Source: Eonycteris spelaea (lineage: Eukaryota; Chordata; Mammalia; Chiroptera; Pteropodidae). Taken from it: a stretch of 64,000 nucleotides of DNA. Of this stretch, positions 15,195 to 28,100 are shown one piece after another (the stretch's first letter is position 1; the number at the start of each line of letters is the position of its first letter). Below the pieces are notes generated by a model that made no database searches, had not been told where the DNA came from, and saw only the letters and a list, made by a program, of their open reading frames with translations. The stretch spans positions 9,189,001 to 9,253,000 of the forward strand of contig PUFA01000070.1 in NCBI GenBank assembly GCA_003508835.1, in the 5' to 3' direction. Position numbers and translations under genes: made by a program.

Positions 15195-15830
15195 ACCTAA
15201 GTTCAGATTCCTACCATCTCTTTCCTGCCTAGATGTTCTTCCTGTCTCCAATCTCACCCCTGTTGACAAAGCGATTTAAAAGGGAATTTTTAGCCAGTCA
15301 TTCCATTTAAGTCTTTCAGTGGCTTCCTGTAGCCTTCAGGATAAAGTCCAAATTCCTTATATAAGACTTCTCAGGGCCTGACTCTTGCTTGCCTCTCCAG
15401 CTTTGTATCTAGACACCTCTTTCCTTGCACTCTTCAGGTCAGCTTTTTTTGAACCACTTAGAATTCTGGAAATCCATCTTATGCTCTCTTACTTCTGGGC
15501 CTTTGAATATGCTATTTCATGTGCCTAAAACCCTAATGCTGACCTGTCCCCTCCCCAACACCTGGTAACTCTTGCTTGTCCTATTGGTGACACCTAGAAA
15601 ACTTCTCAAAATCACCCTCACTTTTCAGCCTTGGTTAGGTATCTACATCTCTTGCTTTCATAATGCCCTGTGCTTACTCTATCAAAGCATTTATCACTTG
15701 ATATTTTAAACATATGCTTATGAAATATCTTCTCTCATTAGAATTAAGTTTCTTGGGTCAGCTTTTTTTCCCCCAATGATTGGCATATAGTAGCCTCTCA
15801 ATAAGTAATTGTTGGACAAATACATGGATC
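15195..15830 (+). repeat. L2 LINE 3' region
   Basis: Plus-strand L2 text in order: CAGTGGCTTCCTGTAGCCTT with AGGATAAAGTCCAAATTCC, then CAGGGCCTGACTCTTGCTTG, TGGGCCTTTGAATATGC, CCTGTGCTTACTCTATC, and the end TAGTAGCCTCTCAATAAGTA. It lies just upstream of the first RNF41 coding exon. Confidence 0.7.
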
Positions 15831-15931
15831 TTGGCAATGAGTTCAAGTTTGCACATGTTTGTAGGCTTCATCTGAACTGGCCTCTTTTTCCTATGTTGTT
15901 CCTTCCAGGACCTGGGTTTTAGTGATGAGAC

Positions 15932-18900
15932 ATGGGGTATGATGTAACCCGTTTCCAGGGGGATGTTGACGAAGATCTTATTTGTCCTATTTGCAGTGGA
16001 GTCTTGGAGGAGCCAGTCCAGGTGAGTTGGTCTGATGGCAGGTTTGTTGGGGCAATATGGCAGTGGTGTAGTAGAAAATATTCATAGGTCATGGGACCAA
16101 TGGGAAAATCACTGTGTTCTGGCTCCCTGTATCCCTGCCACCCACACACAATAGAGATTTGGTACAGAGGAGCAGTGGTGACTACAAGAGGAATAGAGCC
16201 TTCCAGAGTCTGTCTAGAAGTGGATGCCACAGAAGTCCAGTGCTTCATATTTTCTTCTGAGGTCACTCTGAGATTTTTCTGCTGTAAAATGGTCATCTGT
16301 TTATTTGTCTTTTGACAATAGTTTGGGAACTTCCTTTCCTCTGCAGGGGCTCTGCTTAGGTTGTCTTCCTACCCATGATTAAACTTCTGGACTCTCCTGA
16401 TGAGTTCTCTCTGCATTTTGATTATGCAGTCTTTTAGGTAATCAGCCAGTCTCCCTGCAGGCCTCTTCTGCTTTTCCACTGTTTAACAAATAGGAAATGG
16501 GGACCTGTATGTACTGACTTATTTTCCTAGGATTTACTGGAAAAAACAATTTTTGATGCAGCCATATACTCTGCATTTGATGTGAAACTGCCAACTTCAG
16601 TAGGTTGTTTCTCTACCAGCCTTGCCAGACCAGAGTCAGTTGTAGCTTCCTGGAGCAGGCAGAGGAGCTCATGATTAATAGGCAGGTATAATGAGTGAGA
16701 TGAATTCTTAACAGTTTTATTCCTGGTACATCCTTTCATGGACCTTATTGCTTGCACTCAGTAAATATCAATTTCCTGGCTAGCTAGAGATTCCCATTTT
16801 CCAAACCAAGACAGCAGTCAATGAAGTCCCTGGCCCTGCCTCCACTCACTGCTTATATAATTCACTACATTCCAACTCCTCTTGATCCTTTGAGTTCATT
16901 CTTACTCTCTAGCAGCTGGGCCTGGACCTCTCCCCTGTCTAGGCTTTCGCAGCCTACTGCCATTAGAAGCAGATAGGCTGGATGTGGAGCTGTCCTGGTA
17001 GTGTCAAGAGGTCATGGGTGTGTCATTTCCCTCCCCATCTTGGCAGGACCCTGTCTGTTTTCTGGCACTATCATTTGAGTTGAGTCACATGTGGAGAGGT
17101 CAGTGGTGTTTGGCGACTGTCTGTCAGAAGCCGTCCCCCACCCCTCAGGGTTTACCTTCTGAAAAACAGGCCAGGCAGACCTAGTGATGCCAGGTAGCTA
17201 GCTGCATTTCCAAGGTAGAAGGCCCCTGCTGTGGATGCTGATTTCCTCACATCATAATTTATTTTTTTTGGATAGGTAATAAATTCATATGGTTCAGAAA
17301 TCAAAATAGTATAATCAGATGTACAGTGAAAACTTTTCCATTCTTGTCCCAGTCTACCTAATCCCCCCATAGATAACTATTAGTTTATTTGGTATCTTTC
17401 CAGTATATGTGTGGACAGATACAAGAAAGTATGTGCATATATTATATGTATTTGCCAACCTTTTTTACTTACATGATAGGTAATACTTTCTGTCTATTTC
17501 TACAGGGGCAGCAGGTTTAAATAGAATTGTCACAAAAGAGGTCACAGTTGAACTGAGATCTGAATGAGATGGGACCATTCATGCTCAGATTTAGAGGAAG
17601 AGCATTTTGGGCAAAGAGGAGCAGCAAAAGCAAAGGTCCTGAGGCAGGAATGAGCCGGATGTAGACAGGAACAGAAAGAAAGCCCAAAAGGCCTGAACAC
17701 AGTGGTGGGTGGTTGGTGTAAGGTGAGAGGGCAGAAGCATAGGGCCAGATCAAACAGAATGTTATAGATCCTGAGTGGTATTTCGGTTTATTTTAAAATC
17801 AATGGAAAACCATTGTAAAGTTTTAAACAGGGAGTGATATGATCTAGTCTGCATTTTTAAATGATCACTCTCACTGCAGAATGTAGAATGGATTATAAAG
17901 GGGAAAGGTAGAAGTAAGGAGACAAGTTAGAAGACATATTTAATATATGTGAGAGATGATTGCTTGAACTGGGTTAGCGGCTATGGAGATGAGGAAAAGT
18001 AGACAACGATTTTTTGGACTTAGGGTTTATAAGACTGGAAAGAATCAGATGTCTTTGAGTGAAAAATAAAAATCTTCTGACAGTTGGATTAGTGATAATG
18101 GGAATAGCTTCTTTCTTTACAAAGCCTTCTATGTTTCAGTCTTTGGTATCTGTGAGCATCTTGAGGGCAGAAACTGTCCTTTCTTAACCTACTCTCCTAG
18201 CAAAGACTTTGGGGTATAGTAGGCACTTCATTCATTCATCAACATTTACTAAGTACCTACTACTGTGTTTGTTCCATGCTAGAGGCCAGGGAATCCTCTC
18301 TTTGGGGATTAACTTTAGAGGTTATCTCAGTTACCAAGGAAGTAGGCTGAAATACAATTTTTAAGAAACTGAAAAAATGTGATTCTACAAAAAACCAACC
18401 CTGTTTTGGTGGGCAGGCCTGGCCATTGGAACTCAAGGCAAAACAGCCCTTATAAGAACTTGGACCCACAGAGGGAGGACTCTTAACCTCTCACCAAGAG
18501 GTCTGGGCTTTCTTGTTTTGTTTTGTTTTCTTACATTGAACTTTTGCCAGTAAATCTCTGCCCCCTCCCTTCTTCTTATCCTTCAAGACCCATAGTGAAT
18601 TCTGACCTCTCCATAAATATCTGCCCTGATTGACCTAGCTTGGAATGATCTCACCCTTCTCTGGATTTCTTTGGCAATTATTGTGTCTGCCATCCAGGTG
18701 GCAGTTAATAATTGACTGCCTTATGCCATCTCTCCTACTGTCCTGAAATATTATCTTATTGATATATAACTTTTTGTCTGTCTTATATAACAATCCATTT
18801 GGAATCTTGAGCACAGGGAACACACATGAAGCTTGTCCCCCACAATTCCTTGCCCATAGTGCAGCTATATTTTGCTGTGACCCCAGGGACCTCTGGTCCT

Positions 18901-21900
18901 GGAAGCTGCCCAAAGGCTTGATTGGCTTTGCAAGTTATCATATCCAGGCTCTTAGGTCCTGCTAATTCTCTTGTGCCCTTTTGCCCTGCTCTCCCCCTAG
19001 GCACCTCATTGTGAGCATGCTTTCTGCAACGCCTGTATCACCCAGTGGTTCTCTCAGCAGCAGACATGTCCGGTGGACCGTAGCGTCGTGACGGTCGCCC
19101 ACCTGCGCCCAGTACCTCGGATCATGCGGAACATGTTGTCAAAGCTGCAGATTGCCTGCGACAACGCTATATTTGGCTGCAGTGCTGTTGTCCGGCTTGA
19201 CAACCTCATGTCTCACCTCAGCGACTGTGAGCACAACCCAAAACGGCCTGTGACCTGTGAACAGGGCTGCGGGTGAGAGTCCTTCCCTTCCGCCCCACGT
19301 GGATAAGGGCCTTCCCATTTATATCCGTCTCTGGATTCCCTGCTTGCTGGCCGAGCAGGTCTCCTGTGCATGTAGGCAAGGAGTGTTCTTGCCCTCCCTC
19401 CCTGGCTTTCTGCCTCAAGAGCTGACTTCCATGCTGCTTTTCCAACTATGATCTTTTTGCTCTTCAATATAAGAAGGGGGATAGCAATTCACCAATTTGC
19501 ATGCTAACACTAAAAACTGATTTGCTTTTATTCTTCCCTTTCAATCCAGTATTATTTTCTCTTTGTAAGACCGACTGCTCTGATTTCCAGCCTTCTCATA
19601 TTTCTTCTTGCCCTATTTTTTTCTTCTTTGGAGTGTGAAATATTTGATTAAATACTGATAGCTAGGTCTGTGAATCTAGAGCTTCTCAGGAATGAGTACA
19701 TAGGCAGAATCTGTTGGAAGAAAGGAGAGCCATGTGGTAGATAAAACACTGTCTTAGAGAAGGAAAGAAGCCTAGAGAAAGTAGATAGCAAAAGGGTGAT
19801 GGGGGAGCTAGGGAGGAGGAAGTGAAGAGAATAAACAAGAGAAAGAAACCTGAAGTTAAAAATGAATATTAGAAATTTGGGGTAGGAGAAAACCCTCTCA
19901 GCAGGTTTTTCTGCCTTTGCCCACATGTCCCATTGAATGCTCCTATTCTCTTTTCCCACCCTGGGTGGTAGCCTGGAGATGCCCAAAGATGAGCTGCCAA
20001 ACCACAACTGCATTAAGCACCTGCGTTCAGTGGTACAACAGCAGCAGACACGCATCGCAGAGCTGGAGAAAACCTCAGCTGAACACAAACACCAGCTGGC
20101 GGAGCAGGTAGGGCCCAAAGAGCATGGAGAAAAACATGTCCCTAATATGCAAATAACTGCATATCTGCAGGTTATTAGCACCATGAGAGCTGCAGATCTG
20201 TGCCTGGGCCTGTCACCTGACTGGTGGATATTCTTCCTGTGGCTTAGTAGAGAATCAGATTGGAGCTCTTCTCCCTTCCCTTCATCTCAGTGACATTCAT
20301 TCACCAAACATTTATCAAATGCCTTGTCTGTGAAGTTACTTTGCTAAGCACTGGGGATATAGCTGTAAATGAAACAGTCACATCCCTGTCTTTATGAAAT
20401 TTATAGTCGGTTGTTCCTCCAGTCTCTCAGTTGCCCTCATTCTCAGATAGACTTTTGTCTGTCATCTGCTTTCTGCCTTAACCATCACCCTGGTTCTCTT
20501 TCCCTCCAACAGAAGCGAGACATCCAGCTGCTGAAGGCATACATGCGTGCAATCCGCAGTGTGAACCCCAATCTTCAGAACCTGGAGGAAACAATTGAAT
20601 ACAATGAGATCCTAGAGTGAGTGTCACTCAGGATATGGAGTTACTCCATGTCCTGACGCCGAGCCTTGAAAGGAGGAAGAGCAGGGGAGTGGCAAAAGGA
20701 GGGTATTAGGAGGGCTGGGGCCACCAGTTTTCAGATGTTGGGATGAAGGACAGGGGCAGAAGGGACAAGGATAACCTTTAGCTCCAGTATAGGGTCTCTT
20801 ATTCTTTTGGGTGGATAGAATGAAAGCTTTATTACCCAAGGATGCAATTTCCCCAGAATTAGGTGAGTACCCACATGTATAAAGCCCTGTATTAAAGGCA
20901 GTGGAGTGCTAGGAAGGCCAAAAAGAAATAGAAGATGCAATCCTTATCTTCAGGTAGCTTACAATCCAGAGGAAGAGAATGTGTAAATCCAGGAAAGTGA
21001 TCTAAAAATGTGGCAAAAATGCAATGAAGTAAACAAGTGAAGTCTAAGATCCCTTTCAGTTCTGGAGTCCTACACATTTCATAGGTGAAACTGTTAAGGG
21101 TGAACAAATATATATATAGTGCAAATATCCTGTGGGACACAGTCTAGAGGAACAATGGCTTCACTGAATAAGTATTCGTTGAGTACTTAGTATGGGCCAG
21201 GCACTATATGTGCTAAGTATTGGGACTTTTAAGAAAAATGACAGGGACCCTACATTCGTGGAGTTTAATCTGGTGAGTAACATGTAATTCAGAGAAAGAG
21301 TAGGAATTTCTGAGCCAGTGATGGAAGGGAGTGAGGGAGAGAAGGGGAAGGAAGGAAGGAAGGAAGGAAGGAAGGAAGGAAGGAAGGAAGGAAGGAAGGA
21401 AGGAAGGAAGGAAGGAAGGAAGGAAGAAAGGAGGGAGGGAGGGAGGGAGGGAGATGGGAGGATGGAGGATGGATAGGGTTTAGCTTAGTACAGAGCGGGT
21501 GGTTGTTCCCATTAGAGGAAGAAGCCATGCAAAGAAATGAGATGAGCTGGAATAACCACCTCCAACCCCTCCACACAGGTGGGTGAATTCTCTGCAGCCA
21601 GCAAGAGTGACCCGTTGGGGAGGGATGATCTCAACCCCAGATGCTGTACTCCAGGCTGTAATCAAGCGCTCCCTGGTGGAGAGTGGCTGTCCTGCCTCTA
21701 TTGTCAATGAGCTGATTGAAAATGCCCACGAGCGGAGCTGGCCCCAGGGTCTGGCTACACTAGAGACAAGACAGATGAACCGGCGGTACTATGAGAACTA
21801 CGTGGCCAAGCGCATCCCTGGCAAGCAGGCAGTCGTTGTGATGGCCTGTGAAAACCAGCACATGGGTGATGACATGGTACAGGAACCGGGGCTTGTCATG

Positions 21901-21930
21901 ATATTTGCGCATGGCGTGGAAGAGATATAG
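15932..21930 (+). CDS. RNF41: E3 ubiquitin ligase RNF41 (Nrdp1/FLRF)
   Basis: RNF41 ubiquitinates ERBB3 and other receptors and signalling proteins and binds the deubiquitinase USP8. Coding exons: 15932-16021 (exon begins 15909; ATG in MGYDVTRFQGDVDEDL), 19001-19272, 19972-20107, 20513-20616 and 21579-21930 (stop TAG). Phases join to 318 codons, giving 317 residues, the usual family length, with no frameshift. The RING finger spans residues 18-56 with ligands C18, C21, C34, H36, C39, C42, C53 and D56, a C3HC3D form. A second Cys/His-rich SIAH/TRAF-like zinc region follows (about 78-135), then a short coiled coil (SVVQQQQTRIAELEKTSAEH) and the C-terminal USP8-binding domain (about 190-317), ending FAHGVEEI. 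Splice sites are all GT-AG. One conservative change from human as I remember it: Ile in DNAIFGC. Confidence 0.97.
17515..18085 (-). repeat. L2 LINE fragment, reverse orientation
   Basis: Shows reverse-strand L2 text: GAGGAAGAGCATTTTGGGCA, GCAAAGGTCCTGAGGCAGGA, ACAGGAACAGAAAGAAAGCC, ATCAATGGAAAACCATTG, CAGGGAGTGATATGATCTAG. Inside RNF41 intron 2. Confidence 0.55.
18540..18860 (+). repeat. L2-like LINE fragment
   Basis: Contains TATCCTTCAAGACCCATAGT, ATCTGCCCTGATTGACC, GGCAATTATTGTGTCTG and TTGAGCACAGGGAACACA, the order of an L2 3' end, diverged. A second short L2/MIR-like tail lies at about 18130-18260 (CTTGAGGGCAGAAACTGTCC, TAGTAGGCACTTCATTC). Confidence 0.5.
21346..21458 (+). repeat. (GGAA)n microsatellite grading into (GGGA)n
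   Basis: About twenty uninterrupted GGAA units from 21346 to about 21425, then GAAAGGAGGGAGGGAGGGAG. It lies in RNF41 intron 5, about 120 bases before the last coding exon. The reverse strand reads as a long Phe-Leu-Pro-Ser ORF, which is an artefact of the repeat. Confidence 0.95.
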
Positions 21931-23830
21931 ATCTCGGCGGGCTGTCAGGAAGAGATGGATATCAGAAAATCTCATCACTCCAGTAGCTGGGCCCTGAGTC
22001 CTCTCCACTGTCCTTAATATTGTGGCGTACACTTGAGCCACACATCTCCCTCCTCTTCTGGCACTGAAGGGCCCTGGGGCACTTTGCTTAGCCTTTCAGG
22101 TGGGAAACCCAGATCCCTTCCTTTTGCCTAATTTCTTCCCCTAAGATGTCTGTAAATTTTAACTCTGGTTGGGAAAGTCCCTACCTCTATATCTATTTCC
22201 CTGTGTAGGGCCCCTGGTTCCAGATATTTTCAGAAAGCACAAAATATTCATTTTCTCTAGAGGATCAGGATGGAGTGAGGAGACTTTAATCATTCCCTCC
22301 TCCAAAACCAGGGAATCTGAGCAGGCAGGCTTGTTGACTAAACATCATTCAGAGAACAGCTCTGGGGAACAGACATCTTAAAGAATTGTTAAGAGTGGAA
22401 CAGGGTAGAACCGAAACCCTAGAAATAAATAATGAGGCCAGTAACTGGCCATCACTGATGGCCCCTAGGGGAAGACTGGACCTCTGTGCCAAGCAATACC
22501 TTGTTTAGCCCACCTTATAGGTGCAGGCTCCCACTGGGTCTGCAGGTGTGCAGGTTGGGATGCTGAAATTTTCCAGATGAGCTCTTTCCTACACTTTCTC
22601 TTAATTAGGGAATGACAGGAGTAGGGGTAGGGGGTTAGTCTGTTGGGGTGAATATGCTTAGCAAGAAGCAGCTCTCTGGCTTTTGCTGAAATTGCGTAGG
22701 CACTGCCTCTGTGGCACAGGCCTAGTAGTTCCATAGACCCCTCTCCAGCCCTGTGATTGTAACTAATTTTGATAATTTCCTTTGGCCATTGTTACTTGTT
22801 TATATTTTACTCCTTCCCTCCCACTTTTTTTTTTTTTTTGAGAATGGCCTAGTTATGGCTACCCCATGTTCCCAGCCCCGCCACATTGTTGGCAATTTAA
22901 TTTATTTACTTTTTTTTTTAAGAAAGGAAAAAGAAAAAAAATTAACAAAACTTAAAACTTTTCTTTTGCTGTTCCTATGGTGGGGATTCTGGATAGGGTG
23001 GGACGGGTGGGGTCTATTATATATTTTTCCCTTTCAGCACAACCTTTGGCTTTAATATAGGAAAGGCCAAGGGAGTCCTTGGCTGAACTTATGTCTGCCC
23101 TAACCCTCCATAACCCATCTGAGATGAGGAGCTTCCTCTCTTTCAGTGATGGATGTGACAGTCCAACATTGATGCCTGTGCCCTCTGGAGAACTTTGTTC
23201 CTGACCCAGGGTCTCATAAAACTCTGGATTTAGGTATTAATTTTGAAGAAATCTCCCATCCCATTTTCTTGGAGATATATAGCTGGGTTCTAAGCTATAC
23301 TAAGCAAGGTGGGATAGAAATTATGTCTTTGTCTTTTGAGTACAGGCTGTGCTCTCTAAGGTGACTGGCAGACTAAGAGAAGGGGAGGGATAGTGGGTGT
23401 GGATATTCTAATATGCAGGTGGAAGTGGGGTTAAGAGAAATGGCCATATAACAGCTTCCCTTCTTTTTGGAGTGTTATTTCAGGCAAGCTGCTGTAGGTC
23501 TGGGTAGTAGGGTCATGGCTCCACTGGGATTGGAGTGGAAGGATACAGCTCGAAGGGAGTAAGGAGCAGTCATATGTTCCAGCTCCAGGACATTGTGCTC
23601 AGGAATTTAAAAACGCTGCTATAGTCTGGTTACTACATTTCTTCTGTTCCCCATGCCCCTGCCCGCCTTTCTAAGGCCTATCTACCCTCCTATCATCATC
23701 CTCAGATGGAGCCAGGAAGCTCAGTTAAGGCTTCCTCACCCTTTGCACTAGTGTCTCTGCAGGTTGCTGGTTGTGTTATATGTGCTGTTCCATGGTGTCG
23801 ACTGCACTAATAAACCTTTCACTCAACTCT
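21931..23830 (+). terminator. RNF41: RNF41 3' UTR and poly(A) signal
   Basis: The stretch after the stop codon is unique and non-coding. The first convincing poly(A) signal is AATAAA at 23809-23814, followed by a T-rich downstream region (TTTCACTCAACTC). A 3' UTR of about 1.9 kb fits what is known for RNF41. It includes a T16 tract near 22826 and an A-rich block near 22930. Confidence 0.7.
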
Positions 23831-24604
23831 CTAAATTCTTAATTCAATATCACTCCCCTTCTTGTGAAGGTTTCTCTTCTGCTTTGGCCTTTTTCTCACC
23901 TTAAATCCCCTTACTTCTCCCTTGGTTTGTAACCTACCTTGTCTTGGAACTAACCTGTTTCAGGAGGTTGTCTGTCTGCAAGTAGTGGGCACGTCACATC
24001 TTTGCCTTGTGTGCCCTCCTAAGTTCTTCCTTCCTGTTTTCTATTCTGTAGCAGCCAACACTCTTGTCTCCAGTGGTCTGAATTGCGTTCTTCCAGGGTG
24101 CCTGTACCCCAAATTCCATGTCTTGCCTAAGTGCTTCTCGGTTTTTGGGACACTTTCCACGAAAGATAAGCACGCACCTTTCTCCCTTGTCCCACCTTTC
24201 CCTGGGAATCTAGATTCCATTGCAGGGAGGAAAGCCTCTACGCCCCAATGTCTCAGTTTAACCAGGAAAGTTAACCAAAGTAAGGGAACCTGGAAGACTA
24301 CCTGCTGTGGTTGTCAAACCTGGATCAACCCTTTTATTGCTGCCACCTTCCAGTCATGAGAAAAAGAAAACATTCTTTCTTCCCAGAACTATATTTTAAA
24401 TTGATGTTGAACATTGATCATGCACCTAATGTAAACCTAATAGTATTCTAGATAATCTATCAGGGTTAAAAAGTTTAAGGGCATTCCTGTGCTGCCTGAG
24501 TCTACTACACATTCATACCCACAAGGTCTGATTCTGAAATGAAGATGAACACATCACAATAGAGAGCATGAGGACAATTTATACACTAGTAATACCAGTA
24601 GCGC

Positions 24605-24633
24605 TTTTTTTTTTTTTTTTTTTTTTTTTTTTT
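24605..24633. repeat. T29 homopolymer tract
   Basis: Twenty-nine consecutive T. It could be the poly(A) tail of a short retrocopy inserted on the minus strand ending near 24772. A weak 6-base repeat AGTAGC occurs on both sides (about 24597 and 24774), too short to prove it. Confidence 0.8.
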
Positions 24634-24929
24634 GTATTTCCTTCAGAATTACTTTCAGAACCTGCTGCTCATTCTTTTGAATGTCATGAATAGTACCTTT
24701 TAGGGTAGATTTGGTTTTTGGAAACAGTATTCATTAACTATTCTGTAAGGAACTCACTAGGGTGGGGATAAGGGAGTAGCAAAATGGCATTTACCTTCAA
24801 AGGCTGACTGGCTCCATAATGGTGATGAGTATATGATAAGATATAATGTGGTAAGTAGATTTACAAGCAATATGTAAGCAGGGGCAGATAAAGGCACTGA
24901 TTCTGATGGGTACCAGGAAAGACTTTTTC

Positions 24930-25140
24930 AGAAGTGTTTGTCCTATGGCAAACTACAGCTTGCATCTTGCTGTCTACTTTTGTAAAGTTATTTTGGAACA
25001 CAGCCATGTTTATGTGTTGTCTGTGGCTGCTTTTAGATTACAACAGCAAAGCTGAGTAGTTAACACAGAACTATGGCCCACAGAGCCTAAAATATTTGTT
25101 ATTTGATTCTATATAGAAAGTTTGTCAACTCATTCTAGAC
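24930..25140 (-). mobile_element. hAT-Charlie-type DNA transposon fragment
   Basis: Contains TGTTGTCTGTGGCTGCTTTT, GTTATTTTGGAACACAGCCA and GAGCCTAAAATATTTGTTAT, the body of a common non-autonomous hAT element, read as its reverse. The ends are decayed (TCCTATGGCAAACTACAG on the left, AAAGTTTGTCAACTCATTC on the right). Confidence 0.6.
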
Positions 25141-28100
25141 TTTAAAGGTCAGGAGAGTGGGCAGGGAAACGTAGAGGGTCGGTTGGTTTAATTTTTTACT
25201 TCAGTGTACAGATTTGAAAAATCAGAACATTTTATACATTACCAAAATTACAAGCACTTAAAATTAATAATATGTCCTTACTCTAATATAAACCTCTATT
25301 CACATTTCCAATTGTCCCAAGAAAAGTACTTTTAGAGCTATTTTTTTTATCCAACGCTGGATCCAGTCCGGGAACCATACACAGCAGGGAACTGGTACTT
25401 TAGTTTTATAGGTAAGTTTTAGTGACTTCTAACTCGTGATTCTAGTAGCAATAGAAAGACAGTGAAAATTGGTGGCATTAGTAAGCTTTGCAGTGATTCA
25501 TTCAAGAGAAAATTAGAGTTTGAAGTAGAGCAGGAAGGCAGGATAATAGATATCTAGGGAGAAAAACTGATAGGCCTTAGTAATTGATTAATTCACTCAG
25601 CCAACATTTGTAGCACACCTGTCATATGCCAGATGTGCTAGGCATTTGAGATACACAAATAATAAACAAGTCTTTAAAGGAATTTACAGCTTAGTAGATG
25701 CACTTGAACAAATAACAAATAGTTGGTTACTAATAGATAAGGACTAAGTACAATGTACAACGAAGAGGAAAGGGGTCAACTACTTATATCAGGACACAGG
25801 AGGGAACGCTTCTCAGAAGAATTTTGGAGCAGAGTTCTGAAGAGGTTCAGATATTAGCTGTAAAGGGGGTAACAGCCAGATTGAACATTTACTATTCATG
25901 TATTAACTAGTCATCCTAACTTTATCAAAATGCACTATTATCATCTCCATTTTTCCATTTTCTATGTAGGAAAACTGAGACAAAGGACATAATTCACAGA
26001 GCAATTAGAACTAGGATTTTAACCCAGAAAGTCATTCCAGAGCCCGAGCTCCTAACCACTGCACTTAACAAGGGGCACATTACCAAAGATAAGTCACAGG
26101 TAGACAGGTTTCTAGTGTGAATAAGAAGACAGTGTCATTAACCTGAATAGGGAGGAGAGGCTGAGCAGGTTTCAGGGGTGAAGTAATGAGCTCATGTGGG
26201 GAACATTGTGTTGGAAGTGCTTCCACATAGAGGTGTTTAGCTAGTAAATGGAAATGTGAATTTAGAGCTAATACCAAGAAGTTAGGGTTAAAGATGTGGA
26301 TTTGGGAGTTATCTGCCCAGAGGTGATCAAGAAATTCTAGGAATTAATGTAAACAAAGGAAAAAGCTAGAATGAGACCTGGGGGAATTCCACAAGTAATC
26401 TAGAACAAAATCTGGAAAATAGATTAAATGATAAAGTTGGCTAATGTGTCAGCTTTTTAAAAAAGTAATTGTGAAGTAATGAATCATTTAAATGCGGCTC
26501 ATAACTAGCTGTGAAGGAGTTCCAGAAATGTTTAGTACAATGACAGCATTCCTGAAATAAGCGTCAGTTGAGATCATTTCAGCTCAAGTCCTCTAATGAG
26601 TTTTGCTTTGCTGGATAAACTGCAGAGATCCAAACATTTGGAACAAGTCAACAACTTGCAAGGGGATAATATTAAGTTCTTGTGTTAGATTCCCCTACAT
26701 TAGCTTTTTAGTCACATAAAATAAATTTTTATTATGATCCGAGAATTTGTAGCTTTGATCATTATAGAGTGGCATTGGCTAGTTGTTGATTATAAGGTAA
26801 AAGAGCTTCCTGAGAGAGAAGGAACAAGGTTGTCACAGGGAAATGCCCAGCCTGATTAAATTAAGGTAAGTGATTTAGGCAGGGTGTATTGATAATAGGA
26901 TCATGCATTTGATCAAATGGAGCGTTGAAGTTCCTGGACAAGGGATTAAATAATACAATGAAAGTAGTGTTTTAGAGATTTAAATATGATGAAACTGCCA
27001 GGCCATTGGAGAAAAAATGTCAGACAATTCTTAAGGTTAGAAACTGGATGGAATTAAGAAGAGTAGAAACATGGAAAAATGTTGAAAGGAAGGAAAGTTT
27101 TGTTTTAGGTGACAGGTTAGCTATACAGACGGAGATACAGGACAGTGGTTTGGCTGAAAAGCCATGCCTGGAATGGTGGCTTGGGGTTTTTGTCTCGGAG
27201 GAAGGAAAAGAATGAAGCTTTGGTAGAATTCCACAGGGGAGGGAGAAAAATATGAGATGGAGAAACAGTGTTCTAAGAGAAACAGTACAGTGTCTCTGAA
27301 ACACATTAAGGAATCAGTGATTTCAAACAGCAAAGGTTTCTACCACAGGGTATTAAGATAATATGGAGCTGGAGGCATAGGGTATACATTTTATTCAAAA
27401 AATAAAAGGAAGTAGAAGACTGGTTTGGAAGTGTTAAGTGAAGGTGTAGTTTTGTTCTGAATGAGGGACTGATCCAGTGGAGTAGAACTTGAAGGTGTTG
27501 AAGAAGGTTATTTATGGAATGTTCCTTAGGTTGAAATGAGTGGGATTGCAAGCCTAGATGGAGAAGGTAACTTAAGGGCAAGTAGATGAGCAAAGCCAAA
27601 TACTGAACCAGAAACTAAAGAATACCAGTGAGTAGAATGTAGTAAATATGTAAGAATGGCGGGGTGTGCTGGTCATACAACACAGAGAGACAGGATTTGT
27701 TGGGATGGAAGGGGAAAGATGAAAGAATTGGAGAATTGGGGTGGGCTGTGGGTATGGTAAAAATTTGAAATTATCTACTGTTTATGCAAATTTGAAGCCT
27801 TGGCTTCTCATCCCTGAAAGTTACAAAGGAAGCATTTGAGAGCAAAAGGTAGGATCTCCCAGGTACAACCAACTTCTGCCCGTTTCTCCTCAGTCCACAT
27901 CGTCCATTTTGTAAACCTTGGAACTTCCCCTTCACAGTAGTTGTTGGTTGCCCTCTGCTGGTTAATGTTGGTCTTGGCTCTCCAGATATCTGAAGGCATG
28001 TGCAAAATGCCATGGTAGGAAGCTGAGTACTGAGCCAAGTAGATTATATTACAGCACGTATTTGATCACATCTATGTGTAAGACCTAGTAGAGAAGATAC

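Larger units (their letters stand above)
5466..15908 (+). other. RNF41: RNF41 5' intron(s), repeat-rich, no coding exon seen
   Basis: About 10.4 kb between the promoter region and the first coding exon. It is AT-rich and carries diverged MIR, L2 and hAT elements listed separately, plus AT-rich, possibly old L1-like, sequence around 11350-12070 and 12950-13440. Additional non-coding 5' exons may lie here but cannot be called from sequence alone. The short ORFs encode nothing recognisable. Confidence 0.5.

Noticed and set aside
21289..21576. Minus-strand 95-codon ORF rich in Phe-Leu-Pro-Ser
   Set aside because: It is the translation of the GGAA microsatellite.
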